From a virus: a stretch of 44,423 nucleotides of DNA. The DNA lies in the IMG/VR virus record IMGVR_UViG_3300010354_000163, positions 1 through 44,423 of that record; one strand, given 5' to 3'. Below are positions 13,725-21,032 of the stretch, piece by piece. Within the stretch, counting starts at the first letter, position 1. Each line of letters starts with the position of its first letter. The notes beneath the pieces were generated by a model that ran no database searches, was not told the DNA's origin, and worked only from the letters and a program-made list of their open reading frames with translations. Position numbers and translations under genes: made by a program.

Positions 13725-14266
13725 GGCTCGTACAGCGAACAGTCCGCCGCGAACCCCGGCCCCTCCAGCTGCGCATCGGGGAAGCCCATCCCGCAGTGTC
13801 CGTTGATCCACTGCTTGCAGTCGAAACACGTCGGCCCCACGGGCTGAGGCTCTGCCCTGGTGGCCACCACGGCCAGAGCGGGTGCGGGCTGGGTCTTGCG
13901 TGCCGCGCGCTGAGTGCCGCAGGGCTTGAACGGTGGGCCCTCGTACCGGTAACAGCCCTCATTCACCCGTGATCGCCTGGGGAGCTCCGGCCAGAGCTCG
14001 CCGTAGGCCTGCCCGCAACGGATCAGCCGCACCAGGGCAGCGCATCGCCTCACCTGGCGGGCAATGGCCTGATCGCTGCCGGTGGCGAGGAGGATTTCGC
14101 GCACCTGGTCCGGGGTCGGGCTCGTGGGGCGTGGCGGGTCGCCCTCGTAGGAGGTCCAGCGATGGCCCCGCAGCCGGCAGCGATGGCGGCGCCGGATACT
14201 GCCATTGCCGAGCTGGCGGGTCTCCAGCACCTCCGTGGTGGAGGTGGAGCAGACGGGACAGCGCAT
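13721..14266 (-). CDS. Zinc-ribbon protein (NrdR-like N-terminus) with C-terminal Cys cluster
   Basis: A 181-residue protein starting MRCPVCSTSTTEVLETRQLG and RRRHRCRLRGHRW, close to the zinc ribbon of the NrdR repressor (CPxC...R.R.C), but the second CxxC is reduced to a single Cys. Residues about 50-90 hold a helical, HTH-like stretch (TPDQVREILLATGSDQAIAR). The C-terminal 40 residues carry CFDCKQWINGHCGMGFPD and ADCSLYE, a second metal-binding module common in phage proteins. There is no NrdR ATP cone. Likely a DNA-binding regulator; inference. Confidence 0.6.
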   Translation of the reverse strand: MRCPVCSTSTTEVLETRQLGNGSIRRRHRCRLRGHRWTSYEGDPPRPTSPTPDQVREILLATGSDQAIARQVRRCAALVRLIRCGQAYGELWPELPRRSRVNEGCYRYEGPPFKPCGTQRAARKTQPAPALAVVATRAEPQPVGPTCFDCKQWINGHCGMGFPDAQLEGPGFAADCSLYEP

Positions 14267-14505
14267 CAGCCGGGGCCCTCCAGTTCCGCGGCGAGGTTGC
14301 GCAGCTCCCGACGGGTGCGCTCGCCTGGGTCCCACCAGTCGATCGGCTGACTCTCCCTGGCCGGCGCCTGCCGGTGGTCAGCCAACGCCCGCAGCGCAGC
14401 CGCTAGGCACAGCTCCGGCCAGTTGCCATCGAACGGGCCGCACAGCTCGTAGCGGTCGTTGAAGGCGACTACGGCTGCGCGGGTGGCGGGGGAGCGGTCA
14501 GGCAT
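14266..14505 (-). CDS. Hypothetical helical protein
   Basis: A 79-residue protein starting MPDRSPATRAAVVAFNDRYE. The phrase CGPFDGNWPELCLAAALRALAD recalls small cyanobacterial prophage proteins. It touches both neighbours (one base with the zinc-ribbon gene, 8 bp with the gene before). Function unknown. Confidence 0.55.
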   Translation of the reverse strand: MPDRSPATRAAVVAFNDRYELCGPFDGNWPELCLAAALRALADHRQAPARESQPIDWWDPGERTRRELRNLAAELEGPG

Positions 14506-14758
14506 CACCCCTCTCCGCACGGTCGGCCTCGGTGGTGAGCAGGGCGCGGAGGCGTTGGCGTTCGTGACGCTTGATCGACTGGGCGCTGTAGGTGTCACCA
14601 CAAGGGCGCATCCCTGTCGGCTCAGCCTCCTCTGGCACCAGCCAGTCACGCAGGGCTTTAATCGCTCTGGCTTCTGGGATGGTGAGGTCACTGGTCCAGG
14701 ACGCATCTGCGGCTTTCAGTGCTCGCCACAGCGGCGGGCGGTTGGGGTTGTCAGTCAT
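14498..14758 (-). CDS. Hypothetical protein, paralogue of 15086-15325
   Basis: An 86-residue protein starting MTDNPNRPPLWRALKAADAS and ending LLTTEADRAERGDA. The first block NRPPLW and last block TEADRAERG recur in the gene at 15086-15325, while the middle differs, indicating an old duplication. ARAIKALRDWLVPEE is helical. It overlaps the next start by 8 bp. Function unknown. Confidence 0.55.
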   Translation of the reverse strand: MTDNPNRPPLWRALKAADASWTSDLTIPEARAIKALRDWLVPEEAEPTGMRPCGDTYSAQSIKRHERQRLRALLTTEADRAERGDA

Positions 14759-15089
14759 TGTCTTTCTCCAGCGGCTGGTATTGCGGAAGCCACTCGCCTC
14801 GCTCATCGGTGAAACCTGCCTCGCGCAGGAACTGGCGAGCAGCGGCGGCATCGCCGGCCATGGCGCGGTCGAGCAGAGTGGGGGCGGTGAGGGCGTCGGC
14901 AAGTTGCTCCAGCCGCCAGAACGGCACGGCGTCCCACGATTCCGGGTCGCCCTCGGTGTCCGCGATGTGGCGCAGTACAGCGGCCAGACCGTGGCGGATG
15001 CTGTAGCCACCGTTCCAATTTGCGCCCTCGTGGAACTCGTCTAGGAGGCGCTGGGCGCGGGCGGGTAGATGATTGATGGTGGTGGTCAT
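14751..15089 (-). CDS. Hypothetical protein between two paralogues
   Basis: A 112-residue protein starting MTTTINHLPARAQRLLDEFH and ending QYQPLEKDND. It is largely helical, with VPFWRLEQLADALTAPTL and AAARQFLREAGFTDERG. It shares 4- and 8-bp overlaps with the paralogous genes on either side. Function unknown. Confidence 0.55.
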   Translation of the reverse strand: MTTTINHLPARAQRLLDEFHEGANWNGGYSIRHGLAAVLRHIADTEGDPESWDAVPFWRLEQLADALTAPTLLDRAMAGDAAAARQFLREAGFTDERGEWLPQYQPLEKDND

Positions 15090-15325
15090 GGCTGCACCTC
15101 CCCCCGCTCGGCGCGGTCGGCTTCGGCGGTGAGCCACTCGATGACATCGCGCACGTCTGACAGGACGCGCCCGTAGTCCTCGACCTGGCACTTCTCGATC
15201 CACTCCGCAACGGCGCGGATCTCGGCGGCGGTCGCAAGCCCCACCGATCTATAGAAAGCGCCATCGGATTCGTACCGCGCCTGCGCCATCACCTCCCACA
15301 GCGGCGGGCGGTTGGTGGTGGTCAT
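15086..15325 (-). CDS. Hypothetical protein, paralogue of 14498-14758
   Basis: A 79-residue protein starting MTTTNRPPLWEVMAQARYES and ending WLTAEADRAERGEVQP. It shares NRPPLW at the front and TxEADRAERG at the back with 14498-14758. It is coupled to both neighbours by 4-bp overlaps. Function unknown. Confidence 0.55.
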   Translation of the reverse strand: MTTTNRPPLWEVMAQARYESDGAFYRSVGLATAAEIRAVAEWIEKCQVEDYGRVLSDVRDVIEWLTAEADRAERGEVQP

Positions 15326-16410
15326 GGCTCCACCTCCCCCGCAGGCAGCGGCAGGGCGGCGGCGGGGAGCCAGTGGGACGCATAGAAGGCATCCACCATG
15401 ACACCGGGGCTGCTATCGACAGGCACCCAGATCATTGTTGATCCCCCTGGTTGGCTGCCTTCAATTGAGTGCAGGCGCCATTGCGGATACCCATCCTCGA
15501 CAGTCAGCAGCCAACACCTCCCCTCCCCATCGCAATCCCCCGCCCCCGGCAGGCGATCTGAAACCGGCACGGGCGTGGGGTGGCGCTGCTCCAGCAGGTC
15601 GGCGGCACGGGTGAGCTTCAACTGCCAACGACGGTAAGAGTTGAGCAGGCTATAGGCACTGGATTCTCTTTTCAGCGCAGCCACCAACTCCGCCACCTCC
15701 CCCTCCGCCGATGGCGCGGGCTGGTGGCCGGCGGTGCCAAGCCGATAGGTTTTGTTGAACAGCTCACGGCCAATCGGATACTCTTCGCCCTGAACACCGC
15801 GCATGATCAGATCATCAGGGCGAACGGGGGTGATCCCCTCCCTGGTGCTCACATGAGTTTCACCGGACCGCTGCTCGCGCACATGCACTGTGATCGGCAG
15901 CTTGACGCATGGCTGCCATTCGGGGCCGATGGCCTCCCCCGCAGCCATCGGCGCGGGCGCATCTTCATCGACCTGCTCGCCAATGACCTGCGCTGCCCAG
16001 GTCAACATCCCGGCGTCGGTTGGTTGGCCCGCATCTGCAGCCTGGCAGGCCTGTTCGGTCAGCCAGGCGATCAGCGGGCCAACCGCCTCGATGGATGGGC
16101 CAGGGGTGACATCAGCCGGTGGCGCGGGCTGGTGGCCCCAGCGGGCCAAGAGGGTGCGGGCTGCATCCTCAAATCCACCTTGATCTATGAACTCACAGCC
16201 ACGACAAAAGTCGTGGTAGATCAAGGCGAGCTCCTCATCAGTTGGCTCCGCAGGGGCCGCCACCGGCTCAGCGGCCAGGGCGGCGCGGGCGTGGGCAAGG
16301 GCGTTGGCTTCTTGATTGCTGAATGGCGTGAAGTCGGCTAGGGCAGACACAAGCTCCGCGCACAGCGCTCTCCAATCGGTCATAGCGGTCTCCGGTGTGG
16401 TGGTGGTCAT
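15322..16410 (-). CDS. Large early protein with C-terminal DUF551-like domain
   Basis: A 362-residue protein starting [20 protein letters not shown]. The N-terminal helical part is followed by two blocks that contain GHQPAP and a DDLIMRG segment. The last 100 residues show the DUF551 outline: PVSDRLPGAGDCDGEGRCWL, a central W, then ASHWLPAAALPLP. DUF551 domains are frequent in phages; their role is unknown. Related short proteins lie at 34072 and 35327. The start overlaps the RTX gene stop (TGATG). The modular build suggests fusion of shorter phage units. Confidence 0.6.
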   Translation of the reverse strand: MTTTTPETAMTDWRALCAELVSALADFTPFSNQEANALAHARAALAAEPVAAPAEPTDEELALIYHDFCRGCEFIDQGGFEDAARTLLARWGHQPAPPADVTPGPSIEAVGPLIAWLTEQACQAADAGQPTDAGMLTWAAQVIGEQVDEDAPAPMAAGEAIGPEWQPCVKLPITVHVREQRSGETHVSTREGITPVRPDDLIMRGVQGEEYPIGRELFNKTYRLGTAGHQPAPSAEGEVAELVAALKRESSAYSLLNSYRRWQLKLTRAADLLEQRHPTPVPVSDRLPGAGDCDGEGRCWLLTVEDGYPQWRLHSIEGSQPGGSTMIWVPVDSSPGVMVDAFYASHWLPAAALPLPAGEVEP

Positions 16411-16931
16411 CAGACGAACGTGACCCAGGTTTGACCAAGCGACTTCAGATCACAGCCATTGACTATGGCCAGTTGATCACCGTCGTGCCAGATTGTCGTG
16501 TTTCCGTTGAAATACGACAGACGATAATTCTTTTGACTCAGGGAGAGCCGAATAAGGTCTCCGCCGGCGCGATTGAAGTCGGCGATGATGTCGCATCCAG
16601 GGTCGCCGGTTGGGCCGACAACAAAGATGTCTGTTCCCGCGCCGCCGACCATGCTGTCGCTGCCGTTGCCGCCGATCAGAGTGTCGTTGCCGTCGCCACC
16701 CAGCAAGGTGTCATTACCCAAGCCGCCATCGAGATAGTCATTGCCGCCGTAGCCGGTCAGCCGGTCATGGCCGCTGCCGCCGCGAATCGTCTCGTTGCCG
16801 GTGCTGCCCTGAACGTAATCATCGCCATCGCCAGCGTCGATGACGTCATCGCCTCCGAGACCGTAGATGGCGTCATTGAAGCGTGTACCAATGATGGCAT
16901 CGGTGGCCAGAGTGCCGTAAATGAGAGCCAT
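16410..16931 (-). CDS. RTX (haemolysin-type) calcium-binding beta-roll protein
   Basis: A 173-residue protein whose residues about 8-105 are nine-residue glycine-aspartate repeats ([38 protein letters not shown]), the calcium-binding beta-roll seen in secreted toxins, proteases and cyanobacterial surface proteins. The C-terminus ([19 protein letters not shown]) is the usual capping stretch. No enzyme domain or signal peptide is present. It is placed in an early-type operon between dnaN-linked genes and the DUF551-like gene, which is unusual. The DNA is more AT-rich than its neighbours, pointing to transfer from a host genome. Confidence 0.8.
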   Translation of the reverse strand: MALIYGTLATDAIIGTRFNDAIYGLGGDDVIDAGDGDDYVQGSTGNETIRGGSGHDRLTGYGGNDYLDGGLGNDTLLGGDGNDTLIGGNGSDSMVGGAGTDIFVVGPTGDPGCDIIADFNRAGGDLIRLSLSQKNYRLSYFNGNTTIWHDGDQLAIVNGCDLKSLGQTWVTFV

Positions 16932-16951
16932 TGGTTGATGAGTGAAATGAG

Positions 16952-17134
16952 TTAAATCTTGCCGTCTCCGGCGTGATGCAGTGGCACCGGACGAACACGA
17001 ATCACATCCATCTCTGGGTGCAGCTTTCGCCACAGCCAGCCAGCGGCGTATTCGCTTCGTGCCGTGATCCGGTAGTCGCAGGTGCGGCAGGTGTCTAGGC
17101 GGACCGTGACCCACCAGTCGTGCAGGTCAGCCAC
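16952..17134 (-). CDS. Small hypothetical protein downstream of dnaN
   Basis: A 60-residue protein starting [24 protein letters not shown] and a tryptophan-rich core ([20 protein letters not shown]) suggest a compact strand-helix-strand fold. It overlaps the sliding-clamp stop by 8 bp. Function unknown. Confidence 0.55.
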   Translation of the reverse strand: MADLHDWWVTVRLDTCRTCDYRITARSEYAAGWLWRKLHPEMDVIRVRPVPLHHAGDGKI

Positions 17135-18242
17135 GGACCTGCACCGGCATCACCAGGTACTGGAAGCCCGCCTCGTCCTCGACCGGCTCCAACACCACCG
17201 GCGTGGTGGCGGCATTGGCCTGCAGGACAACCTGACCGGTGCTGATCGCCTTGAGGCCCTCCAGCAGATAGCGGGCGTTGAAGGCGATCGTTTCCGCCTC
17301 GCCCGTGATCACCGCCGCCAGCGACTCGGAACCACGGCCTAGGTCCTGCGCATCGGCGCGGACGGTCACGCGGTCCTCATCGGGGTTGATCGCCAGCTTC
17401 ACAACGTTGTTGTGTGGATCAGCCAGCACCGCGACCCTCTCCAGGGCGGCGATAAGCGCCCGGCGATCGATCACAATGCTGCGCCTGAAGCCGGCGGGGA
17501 TCAGCTGGCGATAGGCGGGATAATTGCCCTCCAGGATCCTGGTGGTGAGCACCCGGTCGCCGCTCGTGATGACGGCCTGACCCTTGTCGGTGAACAGCTG
17601 CAAGGCGTCGCCGTTGCCGCCCAGCAGGCGCTCCAGCTCGCGCAGGGAACGGGCTGGGATCGTCAAGCTCAGGTCGCCGCCTGCGCCCGGGATGGTGAGC
17701 ACCGCCAACCGGTGCCCGTCGGTCGCAGCACACTCCAGCCCGTCGGCGGTCAGGCGGAGATGGACGCCCGTGAGCAGCTGCTTGGCCTCGTCGTTGCTGC
17801 TGGCGAACAGGGTCGAGCGCAGTCCGGCCAGCAGGGCGCCAGCGTCCAGGGTGATCGGCGCGCTGGACTGCTGCAGCGGTAGGTCGGGGTAGTCGCTGGC
17901 CGGTAGGCCCCGCAGCTCGTAGGAGCCGGACAGGCTGGTGATCGTCGCGGCGTGATCGTCGTCGGCCGCCAGGGTGAGCGGCACGCCGTCGGGCAGGCGA
18001 GTCACGATGTCCGCCAGCAAGCGCGCCGGCAGGGTCACGGCGCCACTGGCCTGCACCGCGGCGGGGATGCTGGTCTGGATGCCCAGTGACAGGTCGAAGC
18101 CCGTCAGGCTCAGGCGGCCGGTGGCGGCATCAGCCGTGAGCAGCACGTTGGCCAGTACCGGGTGAGTCGGACGTGATGCCACCGCCCGGCTCACCAGCTG
18201 GAGGCTGGCATTGAGTTCAGATTGAGCGCAGACAAGCTTCAT
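17127..18242 (-). CDS. dnaN: DNA polymerase III beta subunit (sliding clamp)
   Basis: A complete 371-residue DnaN, close to bacterial length. Three clamp domains are visible: N-terminal LQLVSRAVASRPTHPVLANV with LTGFDLSLGIQT, central FASSNDEAKQLLTGVHLRL with CAATDGHRLAV, and C-terminal GNYPAYRQLIP, LAINPDEDRVTV, FNARYLLEGLKAI, ending [12 protein letters not shown], matching the canonical ending YxxMPMRL. It would tether a polymerase to DNA. No polymerase gene is recognised in the window, so it may serve the host polymerase. A 51-bp stretch of its 5' end is repeated exactly at 20422-20472. Confidence 0.9.
   Translation of the reverse strand: MKLVCAQSELNASLQLVSRAVASRPTHPVLANVLLTADAATGRLSLTGFDLSLGIQTSIPAAVQASGAVTLPARLLADIVTRLPDGVPLTLAADDDHAATITSLSGSYELRGLPASDYPDLPLQQSSAPITLDAGALLAGLRSTLFASSNDEAKQLLTGVHLRLTADGLECAATDGHRLAVLTIPGAGGDLSLTIPARSLRELERLLGGNGDALQLFTDKGQAVITSGDRVLTTRILEGNYPAYRQLIPAGFRRSIVIDRRALIAALERVAVLADPHNNVVKLAINPDEDRVTVRADAQDLGRGSESLAAVITGEAETIAFNARYLLEGLKAISTGQVVLQANAATTPVVLEPVEDEAGFQYLVMPVQVRG
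18105..18155. repeat. 51-bp direct repeat, copy 1 (inside dnaN)
   Basis: Identical over 51 bases to 20422-20472, starting CAGGCTCAGGCGGCCGGTGG and ending ACGTTGGCCAG. Both copies encode the same part of the clamp N-terminus (about residues 30-46). Confidence 0.85.
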
Positions 18243-18655
18243 GGGGTGGGGGTAGTGGTGTTGTGGTCATCCTTCCGAAATGGCTGGCCATCAGGCCCGC
18301 GAAATCGGTCATCACTGCCCCAGCCGTTGCGCTGATATTCCATTAGGAACACCAAACAGCAACCGGCATGGGCCGGGTGGCTTAGCCCTGTCTCTTGGTC
18401 GTGGTCTTCACCACTCCACCAGGCGAACAGGTGGCGCAACAAGGCGGCGTAGTACCGGCCCCATCGAGCGCCGCGACACCAGTTGTTGGCGTCGTACTTC
18501 GCTGCCCCGTAGGTGAGCACCTCGGCGATCTGCTTCAGCGCGGCGCTCGGCAACAGCTCTAGGCGGGGCTTGCTGGCGGATTCGGCAGACTTGCGAGCCT
18601 CGCCGGTGGGCTCATCAAAGCCGCCGTGTTGGTGGTCGCGGTTGGGAATGGTCAT
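18239..18655 (-). CDS. dATP/dGTP diphosphohydrolase-like protein
   Basis: A 138-residue protein with the phage dATP/dGTP diphosphohydrolase N-terminal-type domain (I recall PF18909, MazG-like): KPRLELLPSAALKQIAEVLT, YGAAKYDANNW, RYYAALLRHLFAWWSGEDHD, then HAGCCLVFLMEY. Conserved Asp/Glu/His residues in GEDHD and the alpha-helical bundle fit a metal-dependent nucleotide pyrophosphatase. Members hydrolyse deoxynucleoside triphosphates and, in some phages such as S-2L, support modified genomes. No purZ-like gene is seen. It precedes dnaN with a 4-bp overlap. Confidence 0.7.
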   Translation of the reverse strand: MTIPNRDHQHGGFDEPTGEARKSAESASKPRLELLPSAALKQIAEVLTYGAAKYDANNWCRGARWGRYYAALLRHLFAWWSGEDHDQETGLSHPAHAGCCLVFLMEYQRNGWGSDDRFRGPDGQPFRKDDHNTTTPTP

Positions 18656-20034
18656 GCGGCGACCTCCAGGGTCAGGCCGAGCTGTGCGCCGTCCATTCGA
18701 TGTTCGGCCATGGCGAAGTAGGCAGGATCTCGTTCAATGCCGATGGCTTGGAAGCCCTCGCTTACCGCGGCCTTGATGGTGGTGCCGCTGCCCATGAACG
18801 GATCCAGCACCGTGCCGCCTGGTGGTGTGACCAGACGGCACAGGTAGGCCATCAGGTCGAGCGGCTTGATCGTGGGATGGGTGACGCCTTGGCGCTCGGC
18901 TTTGGTGGCCTTGGCGGTGTAGAAGAAGCGGGCGGCGCTGCCGGGGTCGGGGGCGTACTCACCAGTGCGCTCCTTCGGCGCCTTGCCGTAGATGCCGTTT
19001 TCGGCGGTGATGTTGGCCCGGTTCAGTGCCCCGCTGTTCGTCACCGGAAACAACCCCACAACCTCGTCGCTGCCGTCGTGGATCAGGTTGGCGGGCCAGC
19101 GGCCGGCGGGGTGCTCTTCGGTGCGGTCTGCAATGCGATTAACGCCGGCATTACGGTCCATGTGCAGCGGCGACGATGTTTTACGGCCTCCACTGGTTAG
19201 CCCACTAGGTGCCTCCACCCGACACCCATCCACATTGATCGCCCCGGTGCCGTGCTCCAGCACGTTCGCGGCCACGGTGCCGGGGAAGGGCTTGCGGGCC
19301 ATGGTGATCGGCTCCAGGGCGGGCTTTAGAGCCGTGCCCCAGCCGGCCCACTGCTGCGCCTCGGGGGTGGCGGGGGCGGTGATATCCACAACCCCGTCGC
19401 CTCTGGCCGATTCGGCGTACCAGCTGACAGGATCACCTGTTCGCTTCCGCCCAACCACCTCCCGCTCGGCTTTTGCAATCAGGTCGGCGTAATGCTGCAG
19501 CTCCGGCCAGTCGGCGGCCACCATTGCCATCACTTCGGCGGTTGGCATCTGCTGCCCAGCAGGTCTGCCCTCGTACCAAGACCAGAGCGTGACGCCGCCG
19601 CAGTAGGTGCGGTCTGCTTGTGTTGCGGTGATGCCGCGAGCCTTTCGTGCTGCCTTGAGAGCCGCGCCAATCTCAGCGGTTAGGTGCGCGTTGCCGCCCC
19701 GCTTGTCAATCGCTTTGCTCACATCCAGCGACTTCGGGAATCCCGACCCGTACACCCAGGCGATCATGTCCCGGATCTCAAAGCCCGCGTCCTCGATCCG
19801 CACGGCCATCCGGTGTTGCGTCCTGGTGCCAGCGAACGCCAGCAGGTGCCCCCCGGGCTTCAGGACGCGCAGGCACTCGGCCCAGACCTCCGCGCTCGGC
19901 ACGTCGTAATCCCACCGCTTGCCCATGAAGGCCAGGCCGTAAGGCGGATCGGTCACCACGGCATCCACGCTGCAATCGGGCATGGTGCGCAGCACGTCCA
20001 GGCAGTCGCCGTGGTGCAGGGTGTGGGTCGTCAT
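18652..20034 (-). CDS. DNA methyltransferase (N6-A/N4-C, type with DPPY first) carrying an inserted HTH
   Basis: A 460-residue SAM-dependent MTase that probably methylates adenine or cytosine in DNA. Motif IV DPPYGLAFMGKRW (about residue 27) comes before HPTIKPLDLMAYL, DPFMGSGTT and AIGIERD, the order of the beta group. Central stretches AITAPATPEAQQW-like, GTVAANVLEHGTGAINVDGC and GRWPANLIHDGSDEVV recur in phage MTases. Where related proteins usually read AIDKAAGAER, about 70 residues are inserted, including IGAALKAARKARGITATQAD with an XRE-like helix-turn-helix and LQHYADLIAKAEREVVG. Start ATG 20032-20034 overlaps the preceding stop. Confidence 0.85.
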   Translation of the reverse strand: MTTHTLHHGDCLDVLRTMPDCSVDAVVTDPPYGLAFMGKRWDYDVPSAEVWAECLRVLKPGGHLLAFAGTRTQHRMAVRIEDAGFEIRDMIAWVYGSGFPKSLDVSKAIDKRGGNAHLTAEIGAALKAARKARGITATQADRTYCGGVTLWSWYEGRPAGQQMPTAEVMAMVAADWPELQHYADLIAKAEREVVGRKRTGDPVSWYAESARGDGVVDITAPATPEAQQWAGWGTALKPALEPITMARKPFPGTVAANVLEHGTGAINVDGCRVEAPSGLTSGGRKTSSPLHMDRNAGVNRIADRTEEHPAGRWPANLIHDGSDEVVGLFPVTNSGALNRANITAENGIYGKAPKERTGEYAPDPGSAARFFYTAKATKAERQGVTHPTIKPLDLMAYLCRLVTPPGGTVLDPFMGSGTTIKAAVSEGFQAIGIERDPAYFAMAEHRMDGAQLGLTLEVAA

Positions 20035-20384
20035 GCCACCACCTCCAGCCCATGCACCTGATACGCACCCCAGCCGGAACTCAGGTCCACCAGGCCAGCA
20101 GCGGCCACGGCTGACAGGCGGCGGCTCACCTGTGGCTGGCTGCAGCGCCACTGATCGCGCAGCTCTTGGGTGGGCACGACGCCTGGCGTGGGGGGCAGGG
20201 TGACTAGGGTCAGGTAGTCGAGCAAGGCTTGATCGCTGTGCTGCTGGCGCAGCTCCAGTAGCGGGCGGATGCGGATGATCATGCGATTGGTGGGCGCCAG
20301 CGCAAACGGCGGATTGCTCAGGAATTGCCCGCTGCCGGCGGCGGGCTCGTAGGTGGTGGGTGGGTACCAGGTGTCAGCGCCCAT
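20031..20384 (-). CDS. Winged-helix protein with a collapsed methyltransferase remnant at its N-terminus
   Basis: A 117-residue protein. Residues about 35-117 form a winged helix (LRDQWRCSQPQVSRRLSAVA then GLVDLSSGWGAYQV), paralogous to 27742-28062. Residues 8-30 read WYPPTTYEPAAGSGQF directly followed by LSNPPFALAP: an MTase SAM motif (EPxAGSG) joined to a catalytic NPPF motif with almost nothing between them. The ATG at 20382-20384 overlaps the stop of an SSB tail remnant (TGATG), so the long start is the ancestral one; ATG 20280-20282 could give only the winged helix. Confidence 0.65.
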   Translation of the reverse strand: MGADTWYPPTTYEPAAGSGQFLSNPPFALAPTNRMIIRIRPLLELRQQHSDQALLDYLTLVTLPPTPGVVPTQELRDQWRCSQPQVSRRLSAVAAAGLVDLSSGWGAYQVHGLEVVA

Positions 20385-20559
20385 CAGAACGGCACTTCAT
20401 CGGAATCCCAAGCGCTGGCGGCAGGCTCAGGCGGCCGGTGGCGGCATCAGCCGTGAGCAGCACGTTGGCCAGGACCGGATGAGTGGGGCGACCGCTGACC
20501 GCTCGGCTGACGAGCTGCAGGGCCGACGAGAGGTCGGCCTGGGAGGTGGTGAGTTGCAT
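20374..20559 (-). pseudogene. dnaN: Truncated dnaN joined to the end of a second ssb
   Basis: From ATG 20557-20559 the frame reads LQLVSRAV then RPTHPVLANVLLTADAATGR up to LSL, matching the first 46 residues of the full dnaN (17127-18242). It then continues out of register (PPALGIPMKCRSDGR). In the next frame the same bases encode PAASAWDSDEVPF-stop, an SSB-type acidic tip like the SDEEVPF end of the intact ssb. The joint is near 20421. Both ends keep TGATG overlaps with their neighbours. The 61-residue product lacks most of clamp domain I and is probably inert. Confidence 0.8.
20422..20472. repeat. 51-bp direct repeat, copy 2 (inside truncated dnaN)
   Basis: Exact copy of 18105-18155 in the same orientation, about 2.3 kb away. 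The two copies bracket the diphosphohydrolase, MTase and winged-helix genes, so homologous recombination between them could delete that block. Confidence 0.85.
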
Positions 20560-21032
20560 CAGAAGGGCACCTCTTCGTCGCTGAAGCCATCGGAGCCAGC
20601 GGTGGCCGGGTTGCTCTGCCAGGTAGGCGCTGCGGTTGCGGAACCGGAGCTGGCAGGGGCAGCAGTTGCCGCAGGCTGCCCGGCTTGACGCAGCACGCGC
20701 CACGTCTCGGATTTGATCACCAGCGCCACCTTCGGCTCGCCGTCGCGGGCGGTGTAGCGCTCGGTCTTGATGCGACCGATCACCTCCACCAAGTCGCCGC
20801 GGTGGGCGCCGTTGGCGAAGGCCTCGCCGTCTTCGTTCCACAGCTCAATCTTGAACCAGTTGGTCTTGTCCTTTTCGTCCTTCTTTGCGTCCGGGTGGCT
20901 GATCGCCATGCGGGCATTGCAGACCAGGCTCCCGGACTGGAAGCTGCGGATCTCAGGATCAGCGCCAAGCCGCCCGACAAACCGGTGGGACTCGGCGCGG
21001 GCCACGGTGGCCAGGATTTCGGTTGCGTTCAT
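20559..21032 (-). CDS. ssb: Single-stranded DNA-binding protein
   Basis: A 157-residue SSB. The OB-fold lies in residues about 15-118: HRFVGRLGADPEIRSFQSGS, NWFKIELWNEDGE, HRGDLVEVIGRIKTERY and WRVLR. A Gly/Ala/Ser/Thr-rich linker follows, ending in the acidic tip SDEEVPF that recruits partner proteins. It protects ssDNA during replication and recombination. It follows the RecT-like gene with a 4-bp overlap, and its stop overlaps the truncated dnaN start. A second ssb tail is preserved at about 20382-20421. Confidence 0.9.
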   Translation of the reverse strand: MNATEILATVARAESHRFVGRLGADPEIRSFQSGSLVCNARMAISHPDAKKDEKDKTNWFKIELWNEDGEAFANGAHRGDLVEVIGRIKTERYTARDGEPKVALVIKSETWRVLRQAGQPAATAAPASSGSATAAPTWQSNPATAGSDGFSDEEVPF

